DNA from: Paludibacter sp.
GTDB lineage: Bacteria > Bacteroidota > Bacteroidia > Bacteroidales > Paludibacteraceae
Reading direction: 5' to 3'
Assembly (NCBI GenBank): GCA_028692715.1
Contig: JAQUWU010000006.1
Location: 62,001 to 126,000, forward strand
Length of the DNA stretch: 64,000 nt
In this document: positions 8,163 to 17,319 of the stretch, piece by piece
How positions within the stretch are numbered: the stretch's first letter is position 1
How the letters are laid out: each line of letters begins with the position of its first letter
The notes under the pieces: model-generated
The model's database searches: none
Seen by the model: only the letters and a program-made list of their open reading frames with translations
What the model was told of the DNA's origin: nothing
Program-made: the position numbers and the translations under genes

Positions 8163-8201
8163 TGTTAATTTAAGAAATTGGTATATTTCAAGGAAATTGT
8201 G

Positions 8202-8233
8202 CAAATATACTTTTATTTATCATAAGTAAACAA
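8202..8233 (-). promoter_or_regulatory. Probable promoter of the OmpA/VWA gene
   Basis: On the minus strand, TAtaTTTG (8209-8202) matches the Bacteroidota -7 consensus, and a TTG at 8233-8231 lies 21 bases upstream. It places transcription start near 8195, so translation must start at 8162. Confidence 0.55.
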
Positions 8234-8700
8234 ACTTAAATTTATTTTAGTCTTTAAATACAGCACATTTACTTAAATTATAACATTATAGACGCATATA
8301 AGTAAGTGGAATTATATAATGTACCATTTAAAAGTATTAATAGAACGCTGATTTTGGCTGATTTAACTGAAAATTACGGATAAAAGAAAAAAGATTTTTC
8401 CCCGATAAATCGGGGATGATTAAGATGCAAGTATCTGAAAATCATATCGTTTTAAGCGATATAAAAATCCGTTTTCTAAACCTGCCTACAGCAGGCAGGC
8501 GCAAATAATGCTGAAAACCGCAAATAACCGCAAATATATAAATACTTATAAATCAATATAATGTCCAAATTTAATTTTGTGTGAATTTGCGCTATTTGCA
8601 TTCAAAAAAGACTTTTCGGAGGGCACTCATTCATTTGAAATTCAATAAAAAGTCACAATGATTAAAATAGATTTTGAACTTTGCAGATTTGCGCATTTTT
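8210..8700. other. Intergenic region between OmpA/VWA gene and ffh
   Basis: Contains the right-hand inverted copy of the 200-bp repeat and short CGCAAATA-type repeats (8501-8540). No gene was seen. Confidence 0.6.
8288..8500 (-). repeat. Composite palindromic repeat, right copy (inverted relative to 5176-5400)
   Basis: Read on the minus strand it gives the same blocks in the same order as 5176-5400: CCTGCCT/AGGCAGG palindrome (8481-8498), ATATCG hairpin (8444-8462), perfect palindrome CCCCGATAAATCGGGG (8400-8415), then TTTTATCCGTAATTTTCAG and TTTTAAATGGTACATTATAT. The hairpin stems are kept even where bases differ. Confidence 0.75.
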
Positions 8701-8710
8701 TATACCTTTG
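8681..8710 (+). promoter_or_regulatory. ffh promoter
   Basis: TTG (8681-8683), 19 bases, TAccTTTG (8703-8710): an exact match to the Bacteroides TTG-N19-TAnnTTTG promoter. It predicts a transcript starting near 8717 and so fixes the ffh start at 8750. Confidence 0.75.
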
Positions 8711-8749
8711 TGCTCTTCAAAAAAAACAATAAAATTCATCAGAATCAAT

Positions 8750-10069
8750 ATGTTCGAATCATTAAGTGAAAGACTGGAAAGGTCGTTTAAAATTCTGAAA
8801 GGCGAGGGTAAAATCAGCGAAATTAATGTTGCTGAAACCCTTAAAGATGTTCGCAAAGCCTTATTAGATGCCGATGTAAACTATAAAATAGCCAAAACTT
8901 TTACTGACACGGTAAAAGATAAAGCCATTGGTCAGAACGTTTTAACATCGCTGAAACCCAATCAGTTGATGGTAAAGATCGTTCACGACGAATTGGCCGA
9001 ATTAATGGGTGGACAAAGCGTTGATGTAAATTTAAAAGGCAGTCCTGCTGTAATTTTAATGTCAGGTTTGCAAGGTTCCGGTAAAACGACATTCTCCGGC
9101 AAGCTTGCCAATTTACTGAAAACGAAACGAAACAAGTTTCCTCTTTTGGTAGCTTGCGACGTATATCGTCCTGCAGCTATCGAACAATTGAGAGTGTTGG
9201 GCGAACAATTGGGAATTCCTGTTTATTCCGATTTGGAAAGCAAAAGCCCTGTTGCCATTGCCGAAGCAGCTATAAAATATGCAAAACAACATGGGAATGA
9301 TGTAGTGATTGTGGATACTGCCGGACGTTTGGCGGTAGATGAGATGATGATGAACGAAATTGCAGCCATCAAAAAAGCAATTAATCCACAAGAAATTTTG
9401 TTCGTGGTCGATTCCATGACCGGACAAGATGCCGTAAATACTGCAAAAGAATTTAATGACCGACTCGATTTTGATGGAGTAATACTTACTAAACTCGATG
9501 GTGATACACGTGGTGGAGCAGCATTGTCCATTCGTACGGTGGTAAACAAACCAATCAAGTTTGTAGGTACCGGCGAAAAAATGGATGCAATAGATATTTT
9601 CCATCCTGAACGTATGGCTGACCGTATTTTGGGAATGGGTGATATCGTTTCTCTGGTGGAACGCGCTCAAGAACAATACGACGAGGATGAAGCCCGTCGT
9701 CTGCAAAAGAAAATTGCTAAAAATCAATTTGATTTTAATGACTTCCTTTCGCAAATTGCCCAGATAAAAAAAATGGGTAATATTAAGGATTTGGCTGCAA
9801 TGATTCCCGGAATGGGCAAAGCATTGAAAGATGTAGATATTGACGATAATGCATTTAAAGGCATTGAAGCCATTATACATTCAATGACTCCACTTGAACG
9901 TGAAAATCCTTCATTATTAAACGGAAGTCGGAAAACCCGCATTGCAAAGGGTAGCGGAACTACTATTGTAGAAGTAAACCGATTACTGAAACAGTTCGAC
10001 CAAACCAGCAAAATGATGAAAATGGCTACAGTTCAACAAGGAAAAATAAAAGCAGGTAAAAAAAGATAA
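8750..10069 (+). CDS. ffh: Signal recognition particle protein Ffh (SRP54)
   Basis: 439 residues, normal length. Binds 4.5S RNA and signal sequences and delivers ribosomes to FtsY at the membrane. N domain at about 1-85 (MFESLSERLERSFKILKGEG). The GTPase G domain has its P-loop GLQGSGKTT at 106-114, then DVYRPAAIEQL, DTAGRLAVDEMM and LTKLDGDTRGGAAL. The methionine-rich M domain runs from about 310 to the end (MIPGMGKAL, GSRKTRIAKGSG, the RNA-binding segment). The start follows from the consensus promoter ending at 8710. An in-frame upstream ATG at 8681 lies before the predicted transcript and is rejected. Confidence 0.97.
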   Translation: MFESLSERLERSFKILKGEGKISEINVAETLKDVRKALLDADVNYKIAKTFTDTVKDKAIGQNVLTSLKPNQLMVKIVHDELAELMGGQSVDVNLKGSPAVILMSGLQGSGKTTFSGKLANLLKTKRNKFPLLVACDVYRPAAIEQLRVLGEQLGIPVYSDLESKSPVAIAEAAIKYAKQHGNDVVIVDTAGRLAVDEMMMNEIAAIKKAINPQEILFVVDSMTGQDAVNTAKEFNDRLDFDGVILTKLDGDTRGGAALSIRTVVNKPIKFVGTGEKMDAIDIFHPERMADRILGMGDIVSLVERAQEQYDEDEARRLQKKIAKNQFDFNDFLSQIAQIKKMGNIKDLAAMIPGMGKALKDVDIDDNAFKGIEAIIHSMTPLERENPSLLNGSRKTRIAKGSGTTIVEVNRLLKQFDQTSKMMKMATVQQGKIKAGKKR

Positions 10070-10079
10070 TACATTGATG

Positions 10080-10350
10080 TGGTAATGTGTCAATATACTG
10101 ATATTTTAATGTGCTAATATGCCAATTTATTAATACGTTAATGTTATGGTTTATTAATGCACTAATGTGCAAATTGAATTATTCACCAATTATCTCATTA
10201 ATAAATCAACTCGTTAGCACATTAACACATTAACCTATTAACTCATTATCACATTAACTCATTATCACATTATCTCATTATCACATTATCTCATCATCAC
10301 ATTAACACATCATCACATTAACTCATCATCACATTAACTCATTATTATAA
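10080..10350. repeat. Degenerate short tandem repeat array with opposite halves
   Basis: The right half (about 10200-10345) is a run of CACATTA/CTCATTA units, with ATCACATTAACTC the recurring phrase. The left half (10085-10170) is built of TAATGTG-type units, the reverse complement of CACATTA. The whole region could fold into one long imperfect hairpin between ffh and folD. It is not coding. Confidence 0.8.
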
Positions 10351-10351
10351 T

Positions 10352-11239
10352 ATGTCCTACAAAATAATTGATGGCAAAGCCATTTCGGAACAGGTAAAAG
10401 CTGAAATTGCCGAAGAAGTAAAACAAATAGTAGCAACCGGTAAACGCGCTCCACATTTGGCTGTAATTATAGTTGGTCACGATGGTGGAAGTGAAACGTA
10501 TGTGGCTCACAAGGTGAAATCGTGTGAACAAGTTGGATTTAAATCAACAAAAATTACCTTTGAGGACAATGTAACGGAAGCTGAATTATTGGCTAAAATT
10601 GATGAATTAAACAAGGATAAAGGATTGGATGGATTTATCGTTCAATTACCTTTACCGAAACATATCTCTGAGCAAAAAGTTATCGAAGCCATTGATTTCC
10701 GAAAAGATGTGGATGGTTTTCACCCTGTAAATGTGGGTCGTATGTCCATTGGTTTACCTTGTTATGTTTCGGCAACTCCTTCAGGGATTATTGAATTATT
10801 GAAACGGTACGAAATTCCCACTTCAGGAAAAAACTGTGTGGTTATTGGAAGAAGTAATATCGTAGGAAAACCAATTGCTTCGTTAATGATGCAAAAAGGT
10901 TATCCGGGCGATGCCACCGTAACCGTATGCCATAGTCGGACAAAAAATCTGAAAGAAATTTGTCTTCAGGCTGATATAATTATTGCAGCATTGGGTATGC
11001 CAGAATTCTTGACTGCCGATATGGTAAAAGAAGGTGCTGCCATTATTGATGTAGGAACAACCCGTGTCCCTTCTGATAAAACAAAAAGCGGTTTTCGTTT
11101 GAGTGGTGATGTGAAATTCGACGAAGTTGCTCCAAAATGTTCATTTATTACGCCTGTTCCCGGTGGTGTGGGTCCAATGACTATCGTTTCGTTGTTGAAA
11201 AACACATTGCTGGCGGCAAAAGGGGAAATATACAATTAA
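10352..11239 (+). CDS. folD: Bifunctional methylenetetrahydrofolate dehydrogenase/cyclohydrolase FolD
   Basis: 295 residues. Oxidises 5,10-methylene-THF with NADP and hydrolyses 5,10-methenyl-THF to 10-formyl-THF, supplying one-carbon units. The catalytic YxxxK is Tyr50/Lys54 (TYVAHK). Other signatures are VQLPLPKHI, the dinucleotide site [11 protein letters not shown] and the C-terminal [15 protein letters not shown]. The start codon immediately follows the repeat array, so no ordinary leader is visible; transcription may run through from ffh. Confidence 0.97.
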   Translation: MSYKIIDGKAISEQVKAEIAEEVKQIVATGKRAPHLAVIIVGHDGGSETYVAHKVKSCEQVGFKSTKITFEDNVTEAELLAKIDELNKDKGLDGFIVQLPLPKHISEQKVIEAIDFRKDVDGFHPVNVGRMSIGLPCYVSATPSGIIELLKRYEIPTSGKNCVVIGRSNIVGKPIASLMMQKGYPGDATVTVCHSRTKNLKEICLQADIIIAALGMPEFLTADMVKEGAAIIDVGTTRVPSDKTKSGFRLSGDVKFDEVAPKCSFITPVPGGVGPMTIVSLLKNTLLAAKGEIYN

Positions 11240-11293
11240 TTCATAATGTATAATTCATAATTGACAATTTTGTGAATTATGAATTATGAATTA
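11238..11293. repeat. AT-rich inverted repeat after folD
   Basis: AATTCATAAT-type arms on both sides of a short centre form a long imperfect hairpin in the 61-bp gap between folD and rsmE. It has no T-run, so it is more likely an intergenic repeat or a weak attenuator than a true terminator. Confidence 0.45.
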
Positions 11294-11300
11294 GACTTCA

Positions 11301-12029
11301 ATGACACTATTCTACGTTCCAAATCTCACTTCCGGCAACGTTCTTCCCGAAGAAGAATCGCAACATGCTGTAAAAGTATTACGATTGCAGACCGGCAATG
11401 AAATTATAGTGGTGGATGGTATCGGTGGTTTTTACAAAGCTAAAATAACGAATACCCATCCAAAACATTGTGGTTTTGAGATCGTTGAAACAATAAAAGA
11501 ATATGGCAAACGAAACTACAAACTTCATATTGCCATTGCTCCCACCAAAAATATCGAACGATTGGAATGGTTTATCGAAAAAGCAACTGAAATAGGAATT
11601 GATGAAATAACACCTTTTATTTGCCGTTTTTCCGAACGAAAAGTTGTAAAAGCAGAACGCTTGGAGAAAATAATTGTTTCCGCTGCCAAACAATCGGTAA
11701 AAGCCTATTTTCCAATATTAAACCCACTTTGCACTTTTGATGAATTGATGAAGCAACATCAGGCTTCACAAAAATTTATTGCTCATTGTTATCCCACTCT
11801 CCCACCCCAGTCAGGAAACAACTTTCCGGAAAAGAAACTTTTTCAAAATGAAATACAGAAATCTTCTGATATCTTGATTCTTATAGGACCTGAAGGTGAC
11901 TTTAGTGTTGAAGAAGTGGAAAAAGCAATTTCATTAGGTTTTAGTCCTGTTTCATTAGGCGAAAGTAGATTGCGCACCGAAACAGCCGGGTTAGTTGCTT
12001 GCCATACAGTAGCAATATTTAATCAATAA
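11301..12029 (+). CDS. rsmE: 16S rRNA m3U1498 methyltransferase RsmE
   Basis: 242 residues, standard length. Methylates N3 of U1498 in helix 44 of 16S rRNA using S-adenosylmethionine. An N-terminal PUA-like domain (EEESQHAVKVLRLQTGNEI) is followed by a trefoil-knot SPOUT domain. The family motifs are EWFIEKATEIGIDEITPFIC, IGPEGDFSVEEVEKAI and SLGESRLRTETAG, the last two forming the cofactor-binding knot. Co-directional with folD, 61 bp downstream. Confidence 0.95.
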   Translation: MTLFYVPNLTSGNVLPEEESQHAVKVLRLQTGNEIIVVDGIGGFYKAKITNTHPKHCGFEIVETIKEYGKRNYKLHIAIAPTKNIERLEWFIEKATEIGIDEITPFICRFSERKVVKAERLEKIIVSAAKQSVKAYFPILNPLCTFDELMKQHQASQKFIAHCYPTLPPQSGNNFPEKKLFQNEIQKSSDILILIGPEGDFSVEEVEKAISLGFSPVSLGESRLRTETAGLVACHTVAIFNQ

Positions 12030-12109
12030 TTATCGTACAAATTCCATTTTCCTCACCTTTCCGATTTATGACTGAGAATCGGTTCAATTTAAAAAATATT
12101 ATTTATTGA

Positions 12110-12200
12110 GTGTACTCTGAAAAATTATTCTTGAATCTACCTGATGTTAGACAGGCGCAGATTACGCAAATAGCGCATATTTGCACAAAAATAAATATTG
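12110..12200. repeat. Partial relic of the 8.5-kb repeat family
   Basis: Contains CAGGCGCAGATTACGCAAAT and a following GCGCATATTTGCAC, resembling 8490-8600 (CAGGCAGGCGCAAATAATGC and later GCGCTATTTGC). It lacks the full palindromes, so it looks like a decayed or partial copy. Confidence 0.4.
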
Positions 12201-12211
12201 ATGGTACAAGG

Positions 12212-12979
12212 CTATCGGGTAAAAACTATTTTATTTTCAGTAGACATTTGGGGACTAAACCAATAGCCTTCAGCATTAAATCCTTTTAAATCCTCAAGGC
12301 TTTCAATTCTATTTTGTATCACATAACGCGCCATCATACCCCGGGCTTTTTTGGTATAAATCACTATTTGTTTGAATTTATCATTTTTATATTCGTAAAA
12401 TTCTACATCAACAATTTTATTTTTAAATATTGAGGACTTAAGTGTTTTAATATATTCGGCTGAAGCTAAATTCAATATTACCTGCGGTATACCCGAAGCT
12501 TTCAAATCTTCTAAAACCTGAGTTGATACTTTGTCACGCCAAAAAGCATATAAATCTTTCCCAGCATGATTTGCAAGTTTTGAACTTACATCAATACGGT
12601 AAAGTTGAATTAAATCCAACGGCCTGAGAATACCATAGAGTCCCGAAAAAAGACGCAAATGAATTTGCATGTATTCAATTTCTTCTGAAGTAAAAGTTTT
12701 TGCATTCAGTCCACGATACACCTCCCCATCGAAAACTAAAACTGCTTGTTTTGAATTTTTCAGATTGAAAGGTCGATGCCAGTTAAGATGCCTGTCGGTA
12801 TTTAAATACGAAAGATTTGAATTGATTTCCAGCAGTTTACTCAGCTCAAATGGCGACAATTCTCTCATCAAATCGATAATAGATTCTGCTTCATCCATAA
12901 ATATGGGAAGCGTATAATCGTTATATTGTGCCTCAGATTTAAAATTTTGAATTTTTGCCGGAGAAATAACTACAAGCAT
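12212..12979 (-). CDS. yaaA: Peroxide stress protein YaaA (DUF328)
   Basis: 255 residues from the ATG at 12979. YaaA protects against hydrogen peroxide by lowering free iron in E. coli; the fold binds DNA in studied members. Family hallmarks: N-terminal MLVVISPAKIQNF, FDGEVYRGLNA, LFSGLYGILRPLDLIQLYR and C-terminal KKARGMMARYVI. A TActTTTG box on the minus strand at 13002-12995 places the transcript start downstream of the alternative ATG at 12997, supporting 12979. Isolated, single-gene transcription unit. Confidence 0.93.
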   Translation of the reverse strand: MLVVISPAKIQNFKSEAQYNDYTLPIFMDEAESIIDLMRELSPFELSKLLEINSNLSYLNTDRHLNWHRPFNLKNSKQAVLVFDGEVYRGLNAKTFTSEEIEYMQIHLRLFSGLYGILRPLDLIQLYRIDVSSKLANHAGKDLYAFWRDKVSTQVLEDLKASGIPQVILNLASAEYIKTLKSSIFKNKIVDVEFYEYKNDKFKQIVIYTKKARGMMARYVIQNRIESLEDLKGFNAEGYWFSPQMSTENKIVFTR

Positions 12980-13020
12980 GATATTTTTTTTATGCAAAAG
13001 TAAAGAATTTATTGCACAAA

Positions 13021-13056
13021 AAAAACGGACTTCTAATTGTAAGAATGTCCGTTTTT
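13021..13056 (-). terminator. Terminator of pfp
   Basis: Perfect arms AAAAACGGAC (13021-13030) and GTCCGTTTTT (13047-13056), with further inner TTCT/AGAA pairing. It ends transcription of the minus-strand pfp gene before yaaA. Confidence 0.8.
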
Positions 13057-13077
13057 AAAAATTAATAAATTAGCGCT

Positions 13078-14724
13078 TTATTTTCCTTGTTCCAACTGTA
13101 ATGTCTTAGTTGGTTGATCGCAAACTTCGGTTGGACCGTAGTATTGAATTGGACCTGGATAAATATAACTGGCTTTCTCGTCAGCCCAGTTTTCGCGGTA
13201 TTTAGCAAAGAATTTGAAAGGCTCACCATCAAGTTCAACCAGAGCTTTTTGAATTACCGGTTTCATTTTACCATGACGACGTTCCATATTCATCATCATC
13301 GTAATTGGCACACCACCTGCAATCCATTCAGCGGCCGGAGCTGTAAGATTTCTAATGGATGACATATAGCCGGTTTTTCCTTCTGAAATAAGTACAGAGG
13401 CTGTGTATCCTAGTGAATAAGTATAGTCTGCATCAAAATTAGAAGGGATTGCACAACGTCCTTCGTAGCCAAAAAAGTGATTGATTGCCGAGAATTTTCC
13501 TTTGAAAGTACCTTCAGCTTTCAACAACGCTAAACGTTTTGCTACCATCTCGATTAATAACTTTTCAGTTTCAATCAATGATACCTGAACATTTCCATGT
13601 GGGTCACGATCCAATGTTAATTGACGAGCAATACCTTTAGGTAAGCTACGATAAACTTCCGAACTATCTTTTGACAATAAACCTTTTACATATTGACGTT
13701 TTTCATCATCTGTATTCAACGCAACAAAGTCATCATTATGCGCCAGTAATTCATTTAATTCTGAGATCAATTTTTTCATGGCAGGAATAAATTCGATTAA
13801 TCCTTCAGGAATAAGAATAGTTCCAAAATTTAAACCATGACTTGCACGATGAACAATTACTTTTACAATTTCATCAACTACATCGTTCAACGTTTGATTT
13901 TTTGCTTCCACTTCTTCCGAAACGATACAGATATTCGGATGACTTTGCAAAGCACATTCCAATGTAATATGCGATGCCGAACGTCCCATTAAACGAATAA
14001 AGTGCCAGTATTTTTTGGCTGAGTTTGCATCACGTTGAATATTACCGATTAATTCGGAATACACTTTACAAGCCGTATCAAAACCAAATGAAGATTCAAT
14101 CATTTCATTTTTCAAATCACCATCAATGGTTTTAGGGCAACCAATTACCTGAATACCATTATTTTTCTTTGAATAATATTCCGCTAAAACACAAGCATTT
14201 GTATTTGAATCGTCACCACCAATAATTACGATGGCGTTAATTCCTAATTTTTTACAAATTTCTTCCCCTTTGTCATACTGAGAATCCTCTTCGAGCTTTG
14301 TACGTCCTGAGCCAATAATATCGAAACCGCCTGTATTGCGATACTCGTTTACAATATCACTTGTCAGCTCAATATATTGGTGATCAACCAATCCGATAGG
14401 GCCACCCAAGAAGCCATATAATTTATTGTTTGGGTTTAAAAATTTCAAACCGTCATAAAGTCCGCAAATAACATTGTGACCACCAGGAGCCTGACCACCG
14501 GACAATATAACACCTACACCTAAGATCGGATTTTCTTTCTTCTCGCCAGCTTCGAATGTTACTAATGGCATACCATAAGTATTTGGAAATAATTCCTTAA
14601 TGTCTGCCTGATCAGCAACCGATTGGGTAGCTACACCTTCTTTTAAAATTACACTTCCTTTAAATGCAGCCGGTAATTTTGGCTGATAAGACGCACGTGC
14701 AATCTGCAAAGGACTTTTAGTCAT
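13078..14724 (-). CDS. pfp: Pyrophosphate-dependent 6-phosphofructokinase (PFP)
   Basis: 548 residues from ATG 14724; an in-frame ATG at 14733 adds three residues, and homologues usually begin MTKSxLQIAR. Catalyses reversible phosphorylation of fructose 6-phosphate with pyrophosphate instead of ATP. The GGDD motif ([11 protein letters not shown], about residue 170) replaces the GGDG of ATP enzymes and marks PPi use. [15 protein letters not shown] and a C-terminal extended domain are typical of the long plant/Bacteroidetes PFP class. A consensus promoter lies at 14883-14854 and a terminator at 13056-13021, so it is transcribed alone. Confidence 0.95.
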   Translation of the reverse strand: MTKSPLQIARASYQPKLPAAFKGSVILKEGVATQSVADQADIKELFPNTYGMPLVTFEAGEKKENPILGVGVILSGGQAPGGHNVICGLYDGLKFLNPNNKLYGFLGGPIGLVDHQYIELTSDIVNEYRNTGGFDIIGSGRTKLEEDSQYDKGEEICKKLGINAIVIIGGDDSNTNACVLAEYYSKKNNGIQVIGCPKTIDGDLKNEMIESSFGFDTACKVYSELIGNIQRDANSAKKYWHFIRLMGRSASHITLECALQSHPNICIVSEEVEAKNQTLNDVVDEIVKVIVHRASHGLNFGTILIPEGLIEFIPAMKKLISELNELLAHNDDFVALNTDDEKRQYVKGLLSKDSSEVYRSLPKGIARQLTLDRDPHGNVQVSLIETEKLLIEMVAKRLALLKAEGTFKGKFSAINHFFGYEGRCAIPSNFDADYTYSLGYTASVLISEGKTGYMSSIRNLTAPAAEWIAGGVPITMMMNMERRHGKMKPVIQKALVELDGEPFKFFAKYRENWADEKASYIYPGPIQYYGPTEVCDQPTKTLQLEQGK

Positions 14725-14853
14725 TGGTATCATGTTTAATAATTTATTTTTGTCAAATGCAATTTATCATCCTTATTGGTAACTAATAACAACATTGACA
14801 TATGTTTATAATAGATTGATATTCAATTGTATATTTTTATTACAAATCGATTG

Positions 14854-14883
14854 CAAAATTAATGAAAAATTTCAATAATACAA
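14854..14883 (-). promoter_or_regulatory. pfp promoter
   Basis: On the minus strand, TTG (14883-14881), 19 bases, TAatTTTG (14861-14854): an exact fit to the Bacteroidota consensus. It implies a leader of roughly 120 nt before the start codon. Confidence 0.7.
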
Positions 14884-15000
14884 GGAAAATAAGATTGATA
14901 AAACAGCTATTTTACACTTTAACTTCATTTATTATTTAACTTATACATACATTACAAAAAACATATTCTCAAATAGATTTTTTTATCAGTTTTATTTCAC

Positions 15001-15008
15001 TACCTTTG
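15001..15008 (+). promoter_or_regulatory. -7 box of the DEAD-box helicase promoter
   Basis: TAccTTTG is identical to the ffh -7 element. The expected -33 position (14979-14981) reads TTT rather than TTG. The transcript would carry a leader of about 145 nt. Confidence 0.55.
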
Positions 15009-15089
15009 CACCCGATTTAAAAACAACTATACGTTGTGAGTAAATATCCGAATTTCACTGCATTACAATAGCAGTTGCTTACCAAAATG

Positions 15090-15146
15090 GTACACGTTTT
15101 CATTAACGAATGAAATTAACGCCGGATGACTACTTAAGACGTGTAC
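15090..15146 (+). promoter_or_regulatory. Candidate structured 5' leader of the DEAD-box gene
   Basis: GTACACGTTTT (15090-15100) can pair with AAGACGTGTAC (15136-15146), matching at 10 of 11 positions, and encloses a 35-nt loop ending 13 nt before the start codon. Long structured leaders are known on cold-induced helicase mRNAs in other bacteria. No named riboswitch is recognised here. Confidence 0.4.
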
Positions 15147-15159
15147 TAAAAACAAACAA

Positions 15160-17043
15160 ATGACATTTAGAGAACTTAATTTGAAGGACGATATCCTATC
15201 GGCCATCGAAGAACTTGGTTACGAGCAACCTATGCCCGTACAGGAAAAAACCATCCCATTCATGTTGGAACAAACGGCAGATTTAGTAGCCTTAGCTCAA
15301 ACAGGAACAGGAAAAACTGCAGCTTTTGGGTTGCCGGTGTTGAATATGATAGATGCTCAGCGCAAACAAGTGCAAGCATTGGTATTATCACCTACACGCG
15401 AATTATGTATTCAAATTGCGAATGACCTGAAAGGGTATTCGAAAAACATGCGTGGAATGCGCATCGTTCCCGTTTATGGTGGTGAGGATATTCGCACACA
15501 ATTGCGTCAGTTGGACACTGCACCACAAATCATTGTAGCAACTCCCGGACGATTAATCGATTTAATCGAGCGTGGGAAAGTTGAATTGGGCGCCATTGAC
15601 TTTTTAGTGCTGGACGAAGCCGACGAAATGTTAAACATGGGTTTCAAAGAAGATATTGAAACAATACTTGAACGCACTCCGGAGACTCGTCGTACAATGC
15701 TTTTCTCAGCTACAATGCCCAAAGAAATTGCAAATATCGCTAAGCGATACATGAAAAATTACGAGGAAATAACCGTCGGGACTAAAAATGCAGGCGCAGA
15801 AAATGTAGAACACGTATATTATGTTTCGCAAGCTCGCCAACGCTATATGGTATTAAAACGTATTGTAGATTTGAATCCTGATATTTACGGAATTGTATTT
15901 TGCCGTACCCGTCAGGAAACAAAAGAAGTGGCCGAAAAGCTAATGCACGATGGTTACAATGCCGATGCATTGCATGGTGATCTTTCTCAGGCACAGCGCG
16001 ATAGCGTAATGCAAAAGTTTCGTATCCGCAACATCCAATTGTTAGTTGCAACCGACGTGGCAGCACGTGGCTTGGACGTAAGTGATTTGACACACGTAAT
16101 AAATTACAACCTGCCCGACGATGTGGAAATTTATACACACCGAAGCGGTCGTACCGGACGTGCAAACAAAAAAGGTATTGCCGTTTCAATTATCCATTCA
16201 AAAGAACGCTTTAAAATTAAGGATATTGAACGCATGCTTCATAAAAATTTCATTCAGGAACAAATTCCGAATGGATTGGAAGTTTGTAAAAAACAATTGT
16301 TCTTTATGATTGACCGCATGCAAAATGTGGAAGTAGGTGAAGAACAAATTGCGCCTTATATACCTCAAATCATGAAACAGTTGGAAGATTTAAGTAAGGA
16401 AGAAATTTTGAAACGCTTTGTTTCCATTGAATTCAATCGTTTCCTTAATTATTATAAAGACGCTGAAGATTTAAATTATCACGAAAACGTAAGAGACCGT
16501 GGTGAAAGAGGTGAAAGACCGGAACGTGCTGAAAGAGGCGAACGGGGAAGCAAATCAGGGAATCGTATTCGCTTGAAAATGAATATTGGCGAACGTGAAG
16601 GCATTGATCCAAAACGTTTTTTGGGAATTATCAATGACGTAACCGGCGATAAATCAATTAGTATTGGAGCAATAGAAGTAACCAATAAATTTACTTTCTT
16701 CGATGTTTTTGCTGATCAGGCAGAGAAAGTAACACTTGCCTTTGCTGGTGAGACTGAATATGAAGTTTCAGAAGCCAAAGGAAGTAAATCTTTCGAAGGA
16801 GGTCGTAAACCGGAATATCGCGGACGTTCCGAAAGAAGTTCAGAGCCTCGTTCAGGCGGAAACTGGCGTGGAAGCGATCGTGGAGAACGCAGCTCACGTC
16901 CAGCCTCAAGTGCAACAGGCGGAGATAAACCATGGCGCAATCGTGACAACAGCGATCGTAGCAGTTCACGTTCTTCAGAAGGTGGCGACAGAAGAAGTAG
17001 TGGTGGTTCAAGAAGCGGATCTGGCTACAAAAAAAGATATTAA
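15160..17043 (+). CDS. deaD: DEAD-box RNA helicase, DeaD/CsdA type with DbpA-like RNA-binding domain
   Basis: 627 residues. ATP-dependent RNA unwinding in ribosome assembly, mRNA turnover or cold adaptation. Conserved motifs in order: Q motif with ELGYEQPMPVQ, AQTGTGKTAAF (I), PTRELCIQ (Ia), TPGRLIDL (Ib), DEAD (II), SAT (III), ATDVAARGLDV (V) and HRSGRTGRA (VI). After the two RecA domains comes a DbpA-like RNA-binding domain near 470-545 (GNRIRLKMNIG, then GIDPKRFLGIINDVTG). The tail is rich in Arg, Gly and Ser (about 550-627), and a shorter Arg/Glu/Gly-rich linker lies near 445-465. The leader may form a long hairpin. Confidence 0.95.
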   Translation: MTFRELNLKDDILSAIEELGYEQPMPVQEKTIPFMLEQTADLVALAQTGTGKTAAFGLPVLNMIDAQRKQVQALVLSPTRELCIQIANDLKGYSKNMRGMRIVPVYGGEDIRTQLRQLDTAPQIIVATPGRLIDLIERGKVELGAIDFLVLDEADEMLNMGFKEDIETILERTPETRRTMLFSATMPKEIANIAKRYMKNYEEITVGTKNAGAENVEHVYYVSQARQRYMVLKRIVDLNPDIYGIVFCRTRQETKEVAEKLMHDGYNADALHGDLSQAQRDSVMQKFRIRNIQLLVATDVAARGLDVSDLTHVINYNLPDDVEIYTHRSGRTGRANKKGIAVSIIHSKERFKIKDIERMLHKNFIQEQIPNGLEVCKKQLFFMIDRMQNVEVGEEQIAPYIPQIMKQLEDLSKEEILKRFVSIEFNRFLNYYKDAEDLNYHENVRDRGERGERPERAERGERGSKSGNRIRLKMNIGEREGIDPKRFLGIINDVTGDKSISIGAIEVTNKFTFFDVFADQAEKVTLAFAGETEYEVSEAKGSKSFEGGRKPEYRGRSERSSEPRSGGNWRGSDRGERSSRPASSATGGDKPWRNRDNSDRSSSRSSEGGDRRSSGGSRSGSGYKKRY

Positions 17044-17062
17044 TCAATTAATTTTATATATT

Positions 17063-17099
17063 AAGCGGAGAATTCATTTTGAGTTCTTCGCTTTTTTTA
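17063..17099 (+). terminator. Terminator of the DEAD-box gene
   Basis: AAGCGGAGAA pairs with TTCTTCGCTT (one mismatch on each arm) followed by a T-run, 20 bases after the stop codon. Confidence 0.75.
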
Positions 17100-17319
17100 T
17101 TTTTAGAAATACAATTATTATCATCTTTTATTTCATCTTCTATTCTCAAAATAAATTAATTAAATTAAAAAAAAACAATTAATTAAAAAAATATATCTAT
17201 ATATTTGTAGGAGAAAAATTTAAATTGGTATTTTCACATTCGTTCAGTTTTAGTAAATAATGATTCAAAAAAAATACACTCATTTTAATATAACTTAAAA
17301 ATCCACCTCCTTTGGGGAT

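Larger units (their letters stand above)
14734..15159. other. Divergent promoter region between pfp and the DEAD-box gene
   Basis: Contains the minus-strand pfp promoter (14883-14854), the plus-strand helicase promoter (-7 box 15001-15008) and a long, potentially folded helicase leader (15015-15159). No gene. Confidence 0.7.

Noticed and set aside
5176-8500. Composite transposon around the OmpA/VWA gene
   Set aside because: The inverted copies contain no transposase, no target-site duplication was found, and the enclosed gene is a normal Bacteroidota envelope gene.
9113-9880. 255-codon open frame antisense to ffh
   Set aside because: It lies wholly opposite the conserved ffh coding sequence, has a Cys/His/Phe-rich composition typical of antisense reading, and no promoter box.
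10200-10345. Regular short repeats resembling a CRISPR array
   Set aside because: Units are about 12 bp, degenerate and contiguous with no unique spacers; there are no cas genes nearby.
11238-11293. Intrinsic terminator after folD
   Set aside because: The hairpin is entirely A/T-rich and has no T-run, and rsmE follows within 61 bp in the same direction.
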